NCBI GenBank assembly: GCA_900756725.1
Contig: CAAELJ010000110.1
Span: 1 to 16,604 of the forward strand
Direction: 5' to 3'
Length of the DNA: 16,604 bases
DNA from: an uncultured Collinsella sp.
GTDB lineage: Bacteria; Actinomycetota; Coriobacteriia; Coriobacteriales; Coriobacteriaceae
The stretch's first letter is position 1. Each line of letters opens with the position of its first letter. The notes under the pieces were generated by a model. The model did not search any database and was not told the DNA's origin. It saw nothing but the letters and a program-made list of their open reading frames with translations. Below are positions 1 through 7,679 of the stretch, piece after piece. The position numbers and the translations under genes are program-made.

Positions 1-874
1 ACTGCGTCGCATGGCCCAGCCCTTTACCGAAAAAGCCACCCGAGCCGACGGCAATGAGCGACTGCTGCAGGTTGTAGGCATCATCCGAATCGGCATTATC
101 GGGGTCGATAAAGACGGTCAGTCGGTTCATCTGGTACTGCTTGATCAAAACGTCATGGCCCAAAAGAGAATCGAGCACCGAATCGAGCGCCAGGATGAGC
201 GCCACCAGGCCCACAAGCAGCGCCAAGGTCGACAGCACCCATTCGCGACGCGCACCGCTCATGCAGATCACAACGGCACCCGACACCAACACGACCAGGC
301 CCGAACCCAGGTCGCCCATGGCGACGACGGCCAAAAACGGAACGGAGAGCATGCCACAGAGCTTAATGTAGTCGCGGGCGGTATCGATGCGGCCGTTGTA
401 CTGCGAACCAAGCGTGGCGATAAAGAAGATCGTGATGAGCTTGGCAAGCTCGACCGGTTGGAAGGTAAGGCCGATACCGGGAATCTTGATCCAGCCCGTC
501 ATGCCCAGACCGCCCGTATAGGACAGACCCGGAATCTTAGGCGAGAAAATCACAATGAGATCGATGACGAGCAGCGCCGTCGAGAAGTTAGAGATGCCGC
601 GCAGATCGGTACGCCAGACGAGCACCGCAAGCACCGTACCGATGCCGATGCCCAACAGGTGGCGCGAGAATGAGGCGTCGGCCTTAAACTGCGAGGCCGA
701 CCAAATGATGATGGCACCATAGGCTACGAGCGCCAAGGCTGCCAGCAGCACGCCGATGTGCACCTTCTGGCGAAACGTACCGCGCGAGGCCGAAAGCTGC
801 TTGTTGACACGGTCCAGGCTGCTGCGAGAACCGGTTTTAGTTGAGCGGAACAGGTCCGCCGGCGAAAAATCCAT
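1..874 (-). CDS. rodA: RodA, SEDS-family peptidoglycan glycosyltransferase (3' part missing)
   Basis: RodA polymerises lipid II into glycan strands during side-wall growth, working with the PBP2 encoded just upstream. The 291 visible residues cover the N-terminal part of a protein usually near 380-400 residues; the gene leaves the window at the left edge. After a cytoplasmic stretch of about 37 residues, hydrophobic segments follow (about 38-60, 71-87, 99-112, 143-156, 176-205, 211-232). Family motifs seen are FQPVE (138-142, where S is commoner than V), GDLGSG (187-192) and the extracellular loop 251-291 with FIDPDN and SGGFFGKGLGHATQ, where the family's essential aspartate lies. The ATG follows a GGAGG site that overlaps the mrdA stop codon, with a 9-base gap. 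Adjacency to mrdA and mreBCD favours RodA over FtsW or SpoVE. Confidence 0.93.
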   Translation of the reverse strand, partial: MDFSPADLFRSTKTGSRSSLDRVNKQLSASRGTFRQKVHIGVLLAALALVAYGAIIIWSASQFKADASFSRHLLGIGIGTVLAVLVWRTDLRGISNFSTALLVIDLIVIFSPKIPGLSYTGGLGMTGWIKIPGIGLTFQPVELAKLITIFFIATLGSQYNGRIDTARDYIKLCGMLSVPFLAVVAMGDLGSGLVVLVSGAVVICMSGARREWVLSTLALLVGLVALILALDSVLDSLLGHDVLIKQYQMNRLTVFIDPDNADSDDAYNLQQSLIAVGSGGFFGKGLGHATQ

Positions 875-883
875 CGCAACCTC

Positions 884-2953
884 CTATCGAACCGAGGAAT
901 CGCCCGTGGCAGAAGATGTGTCGGGCTCATCATAGATGGCACCGAGGACATCGCGCACGACATGCAGCGCGGTATCGGAGCCACCACCGCCCTGTTCCAA
1001 GACAGTGACAATCACGTACTTGGGCTCATCGGCCGGCGCGTAGGCGCAAAACCACGCGTAATCGTCCTCGCCGCTCTTCTCGCCCGTGCCGGACTTGCCG
1101 TAGACCGTGGGGGTCAAGGAGTTAAAGTGCGCGGCAGTCGAAGTCGACGCCGAGTAAATCACATCGTGCATGCCGTTACGGACCAGCGCCAGGTCGGCAT
1201 CGCTATTGATATGGGCCTCCAGGCGCTTCTTTTTGCCCTTGCCGTTGTACTTGTAGGCATCGCCGTCGCCATCACGCGAGACAGCAGACAAGAACACATG
1301 CGGCACATACTGTTTGCCGCCGTTGGCAAGGCCCATGTAGGCACACGCCATCTGCAGCGGCGTCACCAAAATGTCGCCCTGGCCGATAGCGATGTTAGTC
1401 ATATCGCCGGCATTCCACTTGCGGTCCTCGGCCGAGGCGTCGGTAAAGTAGGACTCTTTCCACTTGGCGTCAGGAATGCGACCGGTGCCCTCACTTGGCA
1501 GATCGATGCCGCAGGTCTTGCCCAGGCCCCAACGGCGAAAGACCTCTTGCAGACCCTCGGGATGCTGGTCGTTGTAGAAAAACGCCTTACCCATATCGTA
1601 AAACACGGGGTCGCACGAGTTGGCGATACCGGACTGCAGCGTCATAGTGCCGTGACCGGAATGCAGCCAGCAGTACTTACCCCATGACTTGCCCAGGCCC
1701 GTCCAATAGCCCGTGCAGTTCGTGGTCTGGCCTGAGGTATAGGTTCCAAACTCAAGACCGGCCAGAGCCGAGAGCGGCTTGATGGTCGAAGCCGACATAT
1801 ACTGGCCGCTAATGGCGCGGTTGAGCAGCGGATGCGAACCCTTGTCGTCGTTGAGCTCGGTCCACACGTCGTTGGAAACGCCGCCGATGAACACTGACGG
1901 ATCAAACTTGGGCTCGCTCGCCATACCCAGAATCTCACCATTGTTGGGATCGAGGCACACCACGGCGCCGTTGCCGGCATCGCTATGACCCGTGGTCTTG
2001 GCAAGCTCAATGGCATTCGCCAGAGCCGTCTCGCAGGCCTGTTGAATCTTAAGATCCAGCGTAAGCTTAATGTCAGAACCGGCCTTGGCGGGAACGGCGC
2101 CGGCTTGACCGGTCACATTACCCGAGGCGTCAACTTTCACGGTCTGCTCACCACGAATGCCCTGCAGCAGATTTTCGTAGTAAATCTCTACGCCCGCCTG
2201 GCCCACAATATCGCCCGATTGATACGAGATCTGGCCAGCCGCGCTATCGCTGCCGTCCGACGACTTCTTGTTCTGCGCCTCGAGCTGCTCGGAGGTAATG
2301 GTGCCGGTATAGCCCAAGATATGGCAGGCAGTCTCGCCATACGGGTATTGGCGCTCGGTGCGCTCGGCGATCTTCACGCCGGGAAACTCACCGGCGTGCT
2401 CCTGAATGTAGGCGACAGTAGAGCGGCGCACGTCAGTCGCGATCGTATGCAGGCTCTGCGCGCCTTCGGAATTGTCCTGGATGTTGCGCAGCACCGCGAT
2501 ATACGGCATGCCGAGCACGTTGGCAAGATGACGCACCAGTACCTTGTCGTCGGCAAGGTCGCGATAGGCGACGACGGCGAGCGAGGGGCGGTTTTGCACC
2601 AGCGCGACGCCGTTGCGGTCCAAGATGCGGCCACGAACGGCAGGCGTGGTAACGGTACGGGTCTGATTGCTCTTGGCCTGCTTGTCGTAGTAGTCCGACG
2701 AGACCATCTGCATGCCCCACAGCTTAACGGCAAGCGCGGCAAACATCGCACCCACGCCCGCGGTGAGGATGGAAAAGCGGCCCTTGAAGGCCGTAGCGGC
2801 CGTATTGCCCTCGCCCTCGGTGGCGCGCGGGGCCGTTCCGTGCTGCGTGTCGTAGGTAAAGCGGGAGTCGCCGCGGCGCATGATGACCAGCGCGACCACA
2901 ATGGCCACGACCAGCACGATACCGGCGACAACAACCGTCAACTGGGAAGACAT
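884..2953 (-). CDS. mrdA: Penicillin-binding protein 2, class B transpeptidase of the elongasome
   Basis: This is a monofunctional DD-transpeptidase that crosslinks new peptidoglycan in partnership with RodA; 689 residues, normal for the family. The dimerisation/pedestal domain occupies about 95-290 (VRGRILDRNG at 107-115). The transpeptidase domain occupies about 295-670, with the active-site motif STIK (Ser389, Lys392), SCD (446-448) in the SxN position, and KSGTGE (620-625), a KSG version of KTG. An odd point is the N-terminus: two hydrophobic stretches (about 5-25 and 61-83) instead of the single anchor usual in class B PBPs. The ATG is well placed behind GGGGAGG, seven bases away, so the extra segment is not a start-site artefact. 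It sits 13 bases after mreD and 9 before rodA, clearly one transcript. Confidence 0.95.
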   Translation of the reverse strand: MSSQLTVVVAGIVLVVAIVVALVIMRRGDSRFTYDTQHGTAPRATEGEGNTAATAFKGRFSILTAGVGAMFAALAVKLWGMQMVSSDYYDKQAKSNQTRTVTTPAVRGRILDRNGVALVQNRPSLAVVAYRDLADDKVLVRHLANVLGMPYIAVLRNIQDNSEGAQSLHTIATDVRRSTVAYIQEHAGEFPGVKIAERTERQYPYGETACHILGYTGTITSEQLEAQNKKSSDGSDSAAGQISYQSGDIVGQAGVEIYYENLLQGIRGEQTVKVDASGNVTGQAGAVPAKAGSDIKLTLDLKIQQACETALANAIELAKTTGHSDAGNGAVVCLDPNNGEILGMASEPKFDPSVFIGGVSNDVWTELNDDKGSHPLLNRAISGQYMSASTIKPLSALAGLEFGTYTSGQTTNCTGYWTGLGKSWGKYCWLHSGHGTMTLQSGIANSCDPVFYDMGKAFFYNDQHPEGLQEVFRRWGLGKTCGIDLPSEGTGRIPDAKWKESYFTDASAEDRKWNAGDMTNIAIGQGDILVTPLQMACAYMGLANGGKQYVPHVFLSAVSRDGDGDAYKYNGKGKKKRLEAHINSDADLALVRNGMHDVIYSASTSTAAHFNSLTPTVYGKSGTGEKSGEDDYAWFCAYAPADEPKYVIVTVLEQGGGGSDTALHVVRDVLGAIYDEPDTSSATGDSSVR

Positions 2954-2966
2954 CTACAGGCCTCCC

Positions 2967-3533
2967 CTATTTGAGCTTATGGGTCTTGGGCTTAAAGCGC
3001 ATACCCGTCTGACGCCCACCGCGCGCGGAGAACCCATAGCCAGACTGCGGCGCGACGCCGGACATCAAAAACGGAACGGCGACCAGACCGGTCAGAATCG
3101 AGGACGGCAGGGCGTGTCCAAAGATCGCCACGACAAAACTCGATTCCAGTCCCATAAACAGCAAGATAATGCTGTAGATCACGTTAATGGCAAGCGCAAA
3201 GGCGCCCACCGTGATGCCGCGAGCGCTCGGGGTGCCGCCCGTCTGACCGGCGGCACTGTGTGTCAGGGCAAAGCTGCCCACTGTCAGCAACAGCGACATC
3301 ACGCCCACCGGCACGGCTGCCGACAGGTCGTAGAACAGGCCGCTGCAAAAACCGCAGATGACGGCCCGCGTGGGATCGCCCGAAAACACACTCAGGCACA
3401 CCAGGATAATCATAAAGTTGACGCGACCGCCCGCGATGGAGATCTGCGGCGCCAAGCCCGCCTGCAGCAGGACGCAGACAATGGCGGCAATCGCAAAAGT
3501 GCGGGAGCCAGTCCCCTGTTCGTGTAGATCCAT
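2967..3533 (-). CDS. mreD: MreD, integral membrane protein of the rod-shape complex
   Basis: MreD is a small multi-pass membrane protein that works with MreC to couple MreB filaments to the RodA-PBP2 synthase. The 188-residue product is almost wholly hydrophobic, with about five or six membrane segments and a basic C-terminal tail. It contains the MreD-type GFCSGLFYDL stretch in its middle third. Two ATGs lie six bases apart at 3539 and 3533. The GGGAGG site, which overlaps the mreC stop, is one base from the first and seven from the second, so the second is taken as the start. MreD sequences are weakly conserved; the call rests on hydrophobicity, length, this motif and the position between mreC and mrdA. 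Confidence 0.88.
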   Translation of the reverse strand: MDLHEQGTGSRTFAIAAIVCVLLQAGLAPQISIAGGRVNFMIILVCLSVFSGDPTRAVICGFCSGLFYDLSAAVPVGVMSLLLTVGSFALTHSAAGQTGGTPSARGITVGAFALAINVIYSIILLFMGLESSFVVAIFGHALPSSILTGLVAVPFLMSGVAPQSGYGFSARGGRQTGMRFKPKTHKLK

Positions 3534-3545
3534 GGACATGCCTCC

Positions 3546-4544
3546 CTATTCGCTCGAGCCCGAGTCAGTCGTGCCGGACGCATCGGAGCTTTCATCCGAG
3601 CTTTCGTCTTTGGACTTGGTGGCCGCATCGCGCGAGGTGCCCTGCGGCGTACTGTTGGCGCTGCTCACATCCTCGTCCGAAGCCGACTGCTCATCGGTCA
3701 GCGACGTAATGACCAGCACTTCCTCGTTGTTTTCGGCCGTTGTCTGGGCGCGCACGACGATGGTGTAGTACACATCGTTGGCAGACTTCTCCACCGACGA
3801 GACCGTACCGAGCGGCAGGCCCTTGGGAAATACGCCGCCGATGCCCGAGGTCACGATGATGTCGCCCACCTTCACGTCGGAATCGACACTCACGTGCTCC
3901 AGGCGCAGGGTACCGTCGGGCTGCCCCTGCAGCATACCCTGAGCGCGCGTATCCTGCACCATAGCGGACACGCCCGAGTTCTCATCACTAATCAGGCGGA
4001 CGGTGGAGGTCTTGGCCGAAACCTCGATAATCTGACCGATGACACCGGCAGAACTCGTCACGGGCATGTTGATGGTAAGACCGTCGGCAGAGCCTTTGTC
4101 GATGGTAACGGTCGAGGTCCAGGCATCGCCCGACGCGCCGACAATGCGAGCCGCGGTGGACTTGAGGTTGTAGGTCGACTGCAGACCGACCAGGCTCTCG
4201 AGTCGCTCGGCGGTCTTTTGAGCCTCGGAGAGCTCGGCGACCTTAGAGGTCAACACCTCGTTTTGCTTCTTGAGGTCGTCGAGCGACTCCTGCGAAGCCG
4301 TAAGGTTTGAGAACACGTTTCCGATTGCGTTAAAGGGCGCGGCCACAGCCGAGCCCACAAAACGCACCGGCGAGGTAATCGTCGTCACGCCAGAACGCAC
4401 GGCATGAATCGGTCCCGCCTCGCCCTCGCGAATGTAAAACGTGAGCAGCAGCACCGAAATTACGCTGAAAACAATCAACGGGCGCATACCCGTTGATTGT
4501 CGCTTGGTATTCAGATTTGAAGAGAAACCCGAAGATCGTGCCAA
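3546..4544 (-). CDS. mreC: MreC, periplasmic-side scaffold of the rod-shape complex
   Basis: MreC is a bitopic protein that binds and activates PBP2 outside the membrane. Visible in its 332 residues are a short cytoplasmic N-terminus, a membrane segment (about 21-38), a coiled coil (about 83-118) and the two-barrel MreC domain (about 130-280) with DKGSADGL (149-156) and VTSGIGGVFPKGLPLG (231-246). The last 50 residues are a Ser/Asp/Glu-rich, probably disordered tail, more acidic than typical. The start is TTG at 4544, seven bases after AAAGGTGG; no in-frame ATG or GTG lies upstream before the mreB stop. The next ATG, codon 20, sits in the loop of a perfect hairpin. The gap from mreB is 21 bases. 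Confidence 0.93.
   Translation of the reverse strand: MARSSGFSSNLNTKRQSTGMRPLIVFSVISVLLLTFYIREGEAGPIHAVRSGVTTITSPVRFVGSAVAAPFNAIGNVFSNLTASQESLDDLKKQNEVLTSKVAELSEAQKTAERLESLVGLQSTYNLKSTAARIVGASGDAWTSTVTIDKGSADGLTINMPVTSSAGVIGQIIEVSAKTSTVRLISDENSGVSAMVQDTRAQGMLQGQPDGTLRLEHVSVDSDVKVGDIIVTSGIGGVFPKGLPLGTVSSVEKSANDVYYTIVVRAQTTAENNEEVLVITSLTDEQSASDEDVSSANSTPQGTSRDAATKSKDESSDESSDASGTTDSGSSE
4471..4500 (-). repeat. 12-bp perfect inverted repeat inside the 5' end of mreC
   Basis: Bases 4471-4482 and 4489-4500 are exact reverse complements with a six-base loop (4483-4488). In the mRNA this hairpin starts about 45 nucleotides after the mreC TTG and is followed directly by a run of four U. It spans codons 15 to 25, and ATG codon 20 lies in its loop. 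The shape resembles an intrinsic terminator, or a structure that hides an internal start. The protein sequence alone does not require such symmetry. Function is inferred, not known. Confidence 0.8.
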
Positions 4545-4565
4545 ATGGAATCCACCTTTTGGAAA

Positions 4566-5609
4566 TTAAGCATTGGTCTGGACGAAGCCACCGTCAAACG
4601 CGTTAGCCTCGAGCACGCGGGCGCAGCCGTTGACGACGTTGTCGAGCGCCGTAGGGCTGACGTTGACCGAAACGCCGGTCTCGTCGCGCAAGCGCACGTC
4701 GAGACCGCGCAGCAGCGCACCGCCGCCGGTCAACAGGATGCCGTAGTACATAAGATCCGAGGCAAGATCGGGCGGCGTGGCGTCGAGGGCGTCCTTGACG
4801 GCCTTGGCCATCTCGTCGAGCGGCTTGTTGAGCGCGCGACGAATCTCCTCGCTCTCGATGCGCACGGTCTTGGGCAGGCCCGTGATCACGTCGCGGCCGT
4901 TGACCTCGACGTCGAGCTCGTCCTTGAGCGGCACGGCAGAACCGACCTTGATCTTGATGTCCTCGGCCGTGCGCTCGCCGATAGCCAGGTTATAGGCATC
5001 GCGAACGTGGGTAAGGATGGCCTGATCAAACTCGTCACCGGCAATGCGGATGGACTGCGACACGACGATACCGCCCATGGCGATAACGGCGACCTCGGTG
5101 GTACCGCCACCGATATCGATGACCATGGAGCCAGTGGGCTCCTCGACAGGCAAGTCGGCGCCGATGGCAGCGGCCATGGGCTCCTCGATCAGGTATGCCT
5201 GGCGGGCACCGGCCTGAATCGTAGCCTCAAAAACGGCGCGCTTCTCGACCGACGTGACACCGGAGGGGACGCAGACGACAACGCGCGGACGCGGGGTCCA
5301 CGGATAGCGCTTCTCGGACGCCTTGTCGATAAAATAGCGAAGCATGGCCTCGGTAACGTCGAAGTCAGCGATAACGCCGTCCTTAAGGGGACGGACGGCC
5401 ACAATGTTACCGGGCGTACGGCCGAGCATGCGCTTTGCCTCGATACCGACAGCCAGGATGCGCTCATCGTTCTTGTCGATGGCGACAACGGAGGGCTCGC
5501 GAATGACGATGCCCTTGCCGCGCACGGAGACAAGCGTGTTGGCGGTGCCGAGGTCGATGGCAAGATCGCCCGCATAGCTACCGAAGAACATATCCATCAA
5601 AGAAAACAA
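4566..5609 (-). CDS. mreB: MreB, bacterial actin-like cell-shape protein
   Basis: MreB is an ATP-binding actin homologue that forms membrane-associated filaments and steers the Rod complex around the cell. Its 347 residues match the usual size. Nucleotide-binding signatures are complete: phosphate 1 DLGTANT (19-25), the catalytic-region EEP (142-144), phosphate 2 DIGGGTTE (165-172) and the adenosine motif LTGGGALL (293-300). The N-terminal stretch MFSLMDMFFG could serve as membrane anchor. The start is TTG, five bases after AGGAG; the in-frame ATG at codon 5 would be 17 bases away and is less likely. It is the first gene of the mreBCD-mrdA-rodA run, preceded by a 115-base gap holding a hairpin and a possible promoter. 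Confidence 0.97.
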   Translation of the reverse strand: MFSLMDMFFGSYAGDLAIDLGTANTLVSVRGKGIVIREPSVVAIDKNDERILAVGIEAKRMLGRTPGNIVAVRPLKDGVIADFDVTEAMLRYFIDKASEKRYPWTPRPRVVVCVPSGVTSVEKRAVFEATIQAGARQAYLIEEPMAAAIGADLPVEEPTGSMVIDIGGGTTEVAVIAMGGIVVSQSIRIAGDEFDQAILTHVRDAYNLAIGERTAEDIKIKVGSAVPLKDELDVEVNGRDVITGLPKTVRIESEEIRRALNKPLDEMAKAVKDALDATPPDLASDLMYYGILLTGGGALLRGLDVRLRDETGVSVNVSPTALDNVVNGCARVLEANAFDGGFVQTNA

Positions 5610-5654
5610 CGCAACTCCTGATGTGTTGGATGATTGCTGGAAAACTACTAGCCC

Positions 5655-5683
5655 ATCATACTAGCGCAAGCCCGGCACCTCAC
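5655..5683 (-). promoter_or_regulatory. Possible promoter of mreBCD-mrdA-rodA
   Basis: On the minus strand TATGAT (5655-5660) is one base from the -10 consensus. With a 17-base spacer the -35 region falls on 5678-5683 (TGAGGT), a poor match that also lies inside the neighbouring hairpin. Transcription would begin near 5648, leaving about 40 bases of leader before the mreB TTG. An alternative pairing uses TTGCGC and TAGTTT slightly downstream. Confidence 0.35.
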
Positions 5684-5702
5684 TTGCGGTGAAGCACCGG
5701 GC
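5670..5702 (-). terminator. Hairpin between the TPR gene and mreB, weak terminator candidate
   Basis: GCCCGG and CCGGGC close an imperfect 14-position stem with three mismatched positions and a five-base loop. It begins 23 bases after the TPR gene stop. There is no U tract after it on the minus strand, so if it ends transcription it does so poorly. It could instead separate the TPR transcript from mreB partially, or stabilise the upstream mRNA end. Confidence 0.4.
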
Positions 5703-5724
5703 AGCGCCAAATCTCATAAGGTCA

Positions 5725-7020
5725 CTACTGGTTGTCAGCAGCCGAGAGATCGATGTCGAGCGAGGAGACGGCCCAACCGATATGGTTGTCGGAGCGCACG
5801 AACTTGACGGTGTACTCCTGCTCGCCGCCCTTGGACAGCGACGCCTTGACCTTGGCGGTGGTCTCGGTCATAGACTGGTCCATGCCCTCAATGGAGACGG
5901 TGGCGCCCTGCGGAATCGAGGAAATAATCATCGACTTGGCGTCCTCGGACAGGCTGGAGGCCAGGCAGGACTCGGCCTTGGCGGTATCGCCGTCACCGGC
6001 AGCCTGGAACAGGTCGGTGACAACAGACTCCTGCGAGGGAAAGCCCAGGCCGCGCGTGTAGGCAAAGCCAAGACCGCCTGCGGCAATGACGATCAGCAGA
6101 AGCAGCACCAAGAAAACCTTGAGGCCCGTGTGGCGATGGCGACGACGGACCTTGGCCTCCTTGCGGTCCTGCTGAACCATCTCGGACTCGGACAGGGTGA
6201 AGAAGCCGGTGTCCGAGGGGTCGGGCATAAATTGACCGGTAGCACCCGTGGGGTCGAGCGGGTCGACGGCGGGAGCATCCATCGCGGGAGCCGGCGCCGT
6301 GGCCATGGCCGTCTGGGCCGAAAGCGCAGCGAGGGAATCGTGCACGCGGGCAAGCTCGTCGGCCTGCTCGGGCGTGAGCTGGTAGATGCCATCGGCGGTG
6401 GCGGCGTTAAAGGCATCGAGCGCGTCAGAGGGGCGACCGGCGGCAGAGAGCGCCTCGCCCATACCGGCGTTAAGCGCACGCGTGTCGTCGCGCGGACCGG
6501 CAAAGTCGATGGCCGTGCGGTAGGTCTCCACGGCGTCTGCCGGACGGCCGAGCTTAATGAAGCAACGACCGAGCTCGCCGAGTGCGGCGGCAGGAGCCGG
6601 ATTGGCGCCGTCGATAGCGGCCTGGCGGAAGGCAGTGCCGGCATTGGCATAATCGCCCGACTGGAACAGGGCGTTGCCCAGACCCAGATAGGCCTTAAAC
6701 GGCGTGGCATAGGATGCATCCTGCGTTGCGGCGGAGAATGCCTGGGCTGCGGTCACATAGTCACCCACGGCAGCAAGCGCTTTGCCGCGGTTGGTGAGCA
6801 GCGCGCCGCGCTTGCCATAGGTGCCGTCGTTGAGGGCGGCGGCGTAGGCCTCGGCGGCCTCGGCATACATGCCCAGGTGCATCAAGGCGTTGCCGCGCAG
6901 ATGGTCGGCCTCGCCCATGATCTCACTGGGGGTCTTTGCCGCACCGAGCATCTGGGCGGCAGCGGAATAATCACCCGCGCGATAAGCGGCGCGGCCCTGT
7001 TGGATCAGCTGGCTATTCAA
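5725..7020 (-). CDS. TPR-repeat protein with one membrane segment and an extracytoplasmic domain
   Basis: I do not recognise a named gene. The 431 residues divide into helical TPR-like repeats (about 1-210; repeated pattern of GDY/GRP followed by A-rich helices, as at 16-19, 86-89, 122-125, 158-161), a Pro/Asp/Ala-rich linker (about 240-285), a basic stop (KVRRRHRH, 290-297), a membrane helix (about 300-320) and a C-terminal domain of about 110 residues. That domain ends in alternating strands and could be an NTF2-like/DUF4878-type fold, which is a guess. The TPR part would face the cytoplasm. The start is TTG behind AAAGGGGA, which overlaps the stop of the prolyl isomerase gene 11 bases upstream, so the two are co-transcribed. 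Its position just before mreB hints at an envelope role but does not prove one. Confidence 0.8.
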   Translation of the reverse strand: MNSQLIQQGRAAYRAGDYSAAAQMLGAAKTPSEIMGEADHLRGNALMHLGMYAEAAEAYAAALNDGTYGKRGALLTNRGKALAAVGDYVTAAQAFSAATQDASYATPFKAYLGLGNALFQSGDYANAGTAFRQAAIDGANPAPAAALGELGRCFIKLGRPADAVETYRTAIDFAGPRDDTRALNAGMGEALSAAGRPSDALDAFNAATADGIYQLTPEQADELARVHDSLAALSAQTAMATAPAPAMDAPAVDPLDPTGATGQFMPDPSDTGFFTLSESEMVQQDRKEAKVRRRHRHTGLKVFLVLLLLIVIAAGGLGFAYTRGLGFPSQESVVTDLFQAAGDGDTAKAESCLASSLSEDAKSMIISSIPQGATVSIEGMDQSMTETTAKVKASLSKGGEQEYTVKFVRSDNHIGWAVSSLDIDLSAADNQ

Positions 7021-7031
7021 GGAAGTCCCCT

Positions 7032-7574
7032 TTACTCGTGAACGATCTCGACATGGACGATCTCGTCACCGGCACGCAGCTGCGAGATGACGTCGAGGCC
7101 CTCGACCGTGGTGCCAAAGACGGTATAGCCGGAGTCGAGGTTGTGCTGGGCACCCAGGCAGAAGTAGAACTGCGAACCTGCGGAATCGGGATCCATGGAA
7201 CGTGCCATGGCAAGCGCGCCGTCGACGTGGCTGTTACGCGGGTTGGTAGCGAACTCGCCCTTGATGCAGTAGCCGGGGCCACCGGTACCGGGCATGCCGT
7301 CGGGGCCCTCAAGGCCGGCGGCGACATCGGCGCCGGACATATTGCGGGTATTGGGGTCGCCGCCCTGGATCACAAAACCGGGCACATAGCGATGGAACTT
7401 AAGGCCGTCGTAAAAACCCATCGTGGAAAGCTCGCAGAAGTTCGCCACGTGGATGGGGGCGCCCTCGCCGTCAAACTTGACCTTGATGGTGCCCTTCGAC
7501 GTCTCGATCACCGCGCACTCATCGCCGGCAAGCTGATACTCGGGCGTGTAGAGCTCTTTCTTAAAACCAAACAT
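7032..7574 (-). CDS. Cyclophilin-type peptidyl-prolyl cis-trans isomerase
   Basis: The enzyme catalyses cis-trans isomerisation of Xaa-Pro bonds in protein folding. The 180-residue single-domain protein has the cyclophilin core from about residue 20: FHR (60-62, the catalytic arginine), QGGD (70-73), AMAR (122-125), SAGSQFYF (131-138) and GYTVFG (149-154). No signal peptide or membrane segment is seen, so it should be cytoplasmic. The ATG at 7574 is chosen because AAGGA lies about six bases upstream and cyclophilin similarity begins soon after. An open frame continues 23 codons further upstream but overlaps the promoter and has no homology-like character. Co-transcription with the TPR gene is implied by the 11-base gap. 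Confidence 0.93.
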   Translation of the reverse strand: MFGFKKELYTPEYQLAGDECAVIETSKGTIKVKFDGEGAPIHVANFCELSTMGFYDGLKFHRYVPGFVIQGGDPNTRNMSGADVAAGLEGPDGMPGTGGPGYCIKGEFATNPRNSHVDGALAMARSMDPDSAGSQFYFCLGAQHNLDSGYTVFGTTVEGLDVISQLRAGDEIVHVEIVHE

Positions 7575-7613
7575 GTGGTTCCTTCCTCGTGCGTTTAAAG
7601 CATATTTGGTCAA

Positions 7614-7643
7614 ATTGTAGCAATAAGCACGGGCTTCCATCAA
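7614..7643 (-). promoter_or_regulatory. Promoter of the prolyl isomerase-TPR transcript
   Basis: On the minus strand TTGATG (7638-7643) and TACAAT (7614-7619) are separated by 18 bases. Each box is close to the sigma-A consensus. Initiation would fall near 7607, giving a leader of about 33 bases before the ATG at 7574. The region 7575-7679 holds nothing else I can identify. Confidence 0.6.
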
Positions 7644-7679
7644 TTGCGCACGCAGGTTATGCCGCCGGAGGGCAACAAA

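Noticed and set aside
1985..2974. 329-codon plus-strand open frame opposite mrdA
   Set aside because: It mirrors the PBP2 codons, has low-complexity composition and no sensible start signal.
5684..5693. TTGCGGTGAA shared with the palindrome at 8940-8949
   Set aside because: A single shared 10-mer in 16.6 kb is expected by chance, and the rest of the two hairpins is unrelated.
5689..7041. 450-codon plus-strand open frame opposite the TPR gene
   Set aside because: It is Gly/Arg/Leu-rich with no recognisable domain, and the minus-strand frame has the repeats, membrane helix and ribosome-binding site.
7575..7643. 23-codon upstream extension of the prolyl isomerase
   Set aside because: It runs through the promoter boxes and lacks a ribosome-binding site; the ATG at 7574 has one.
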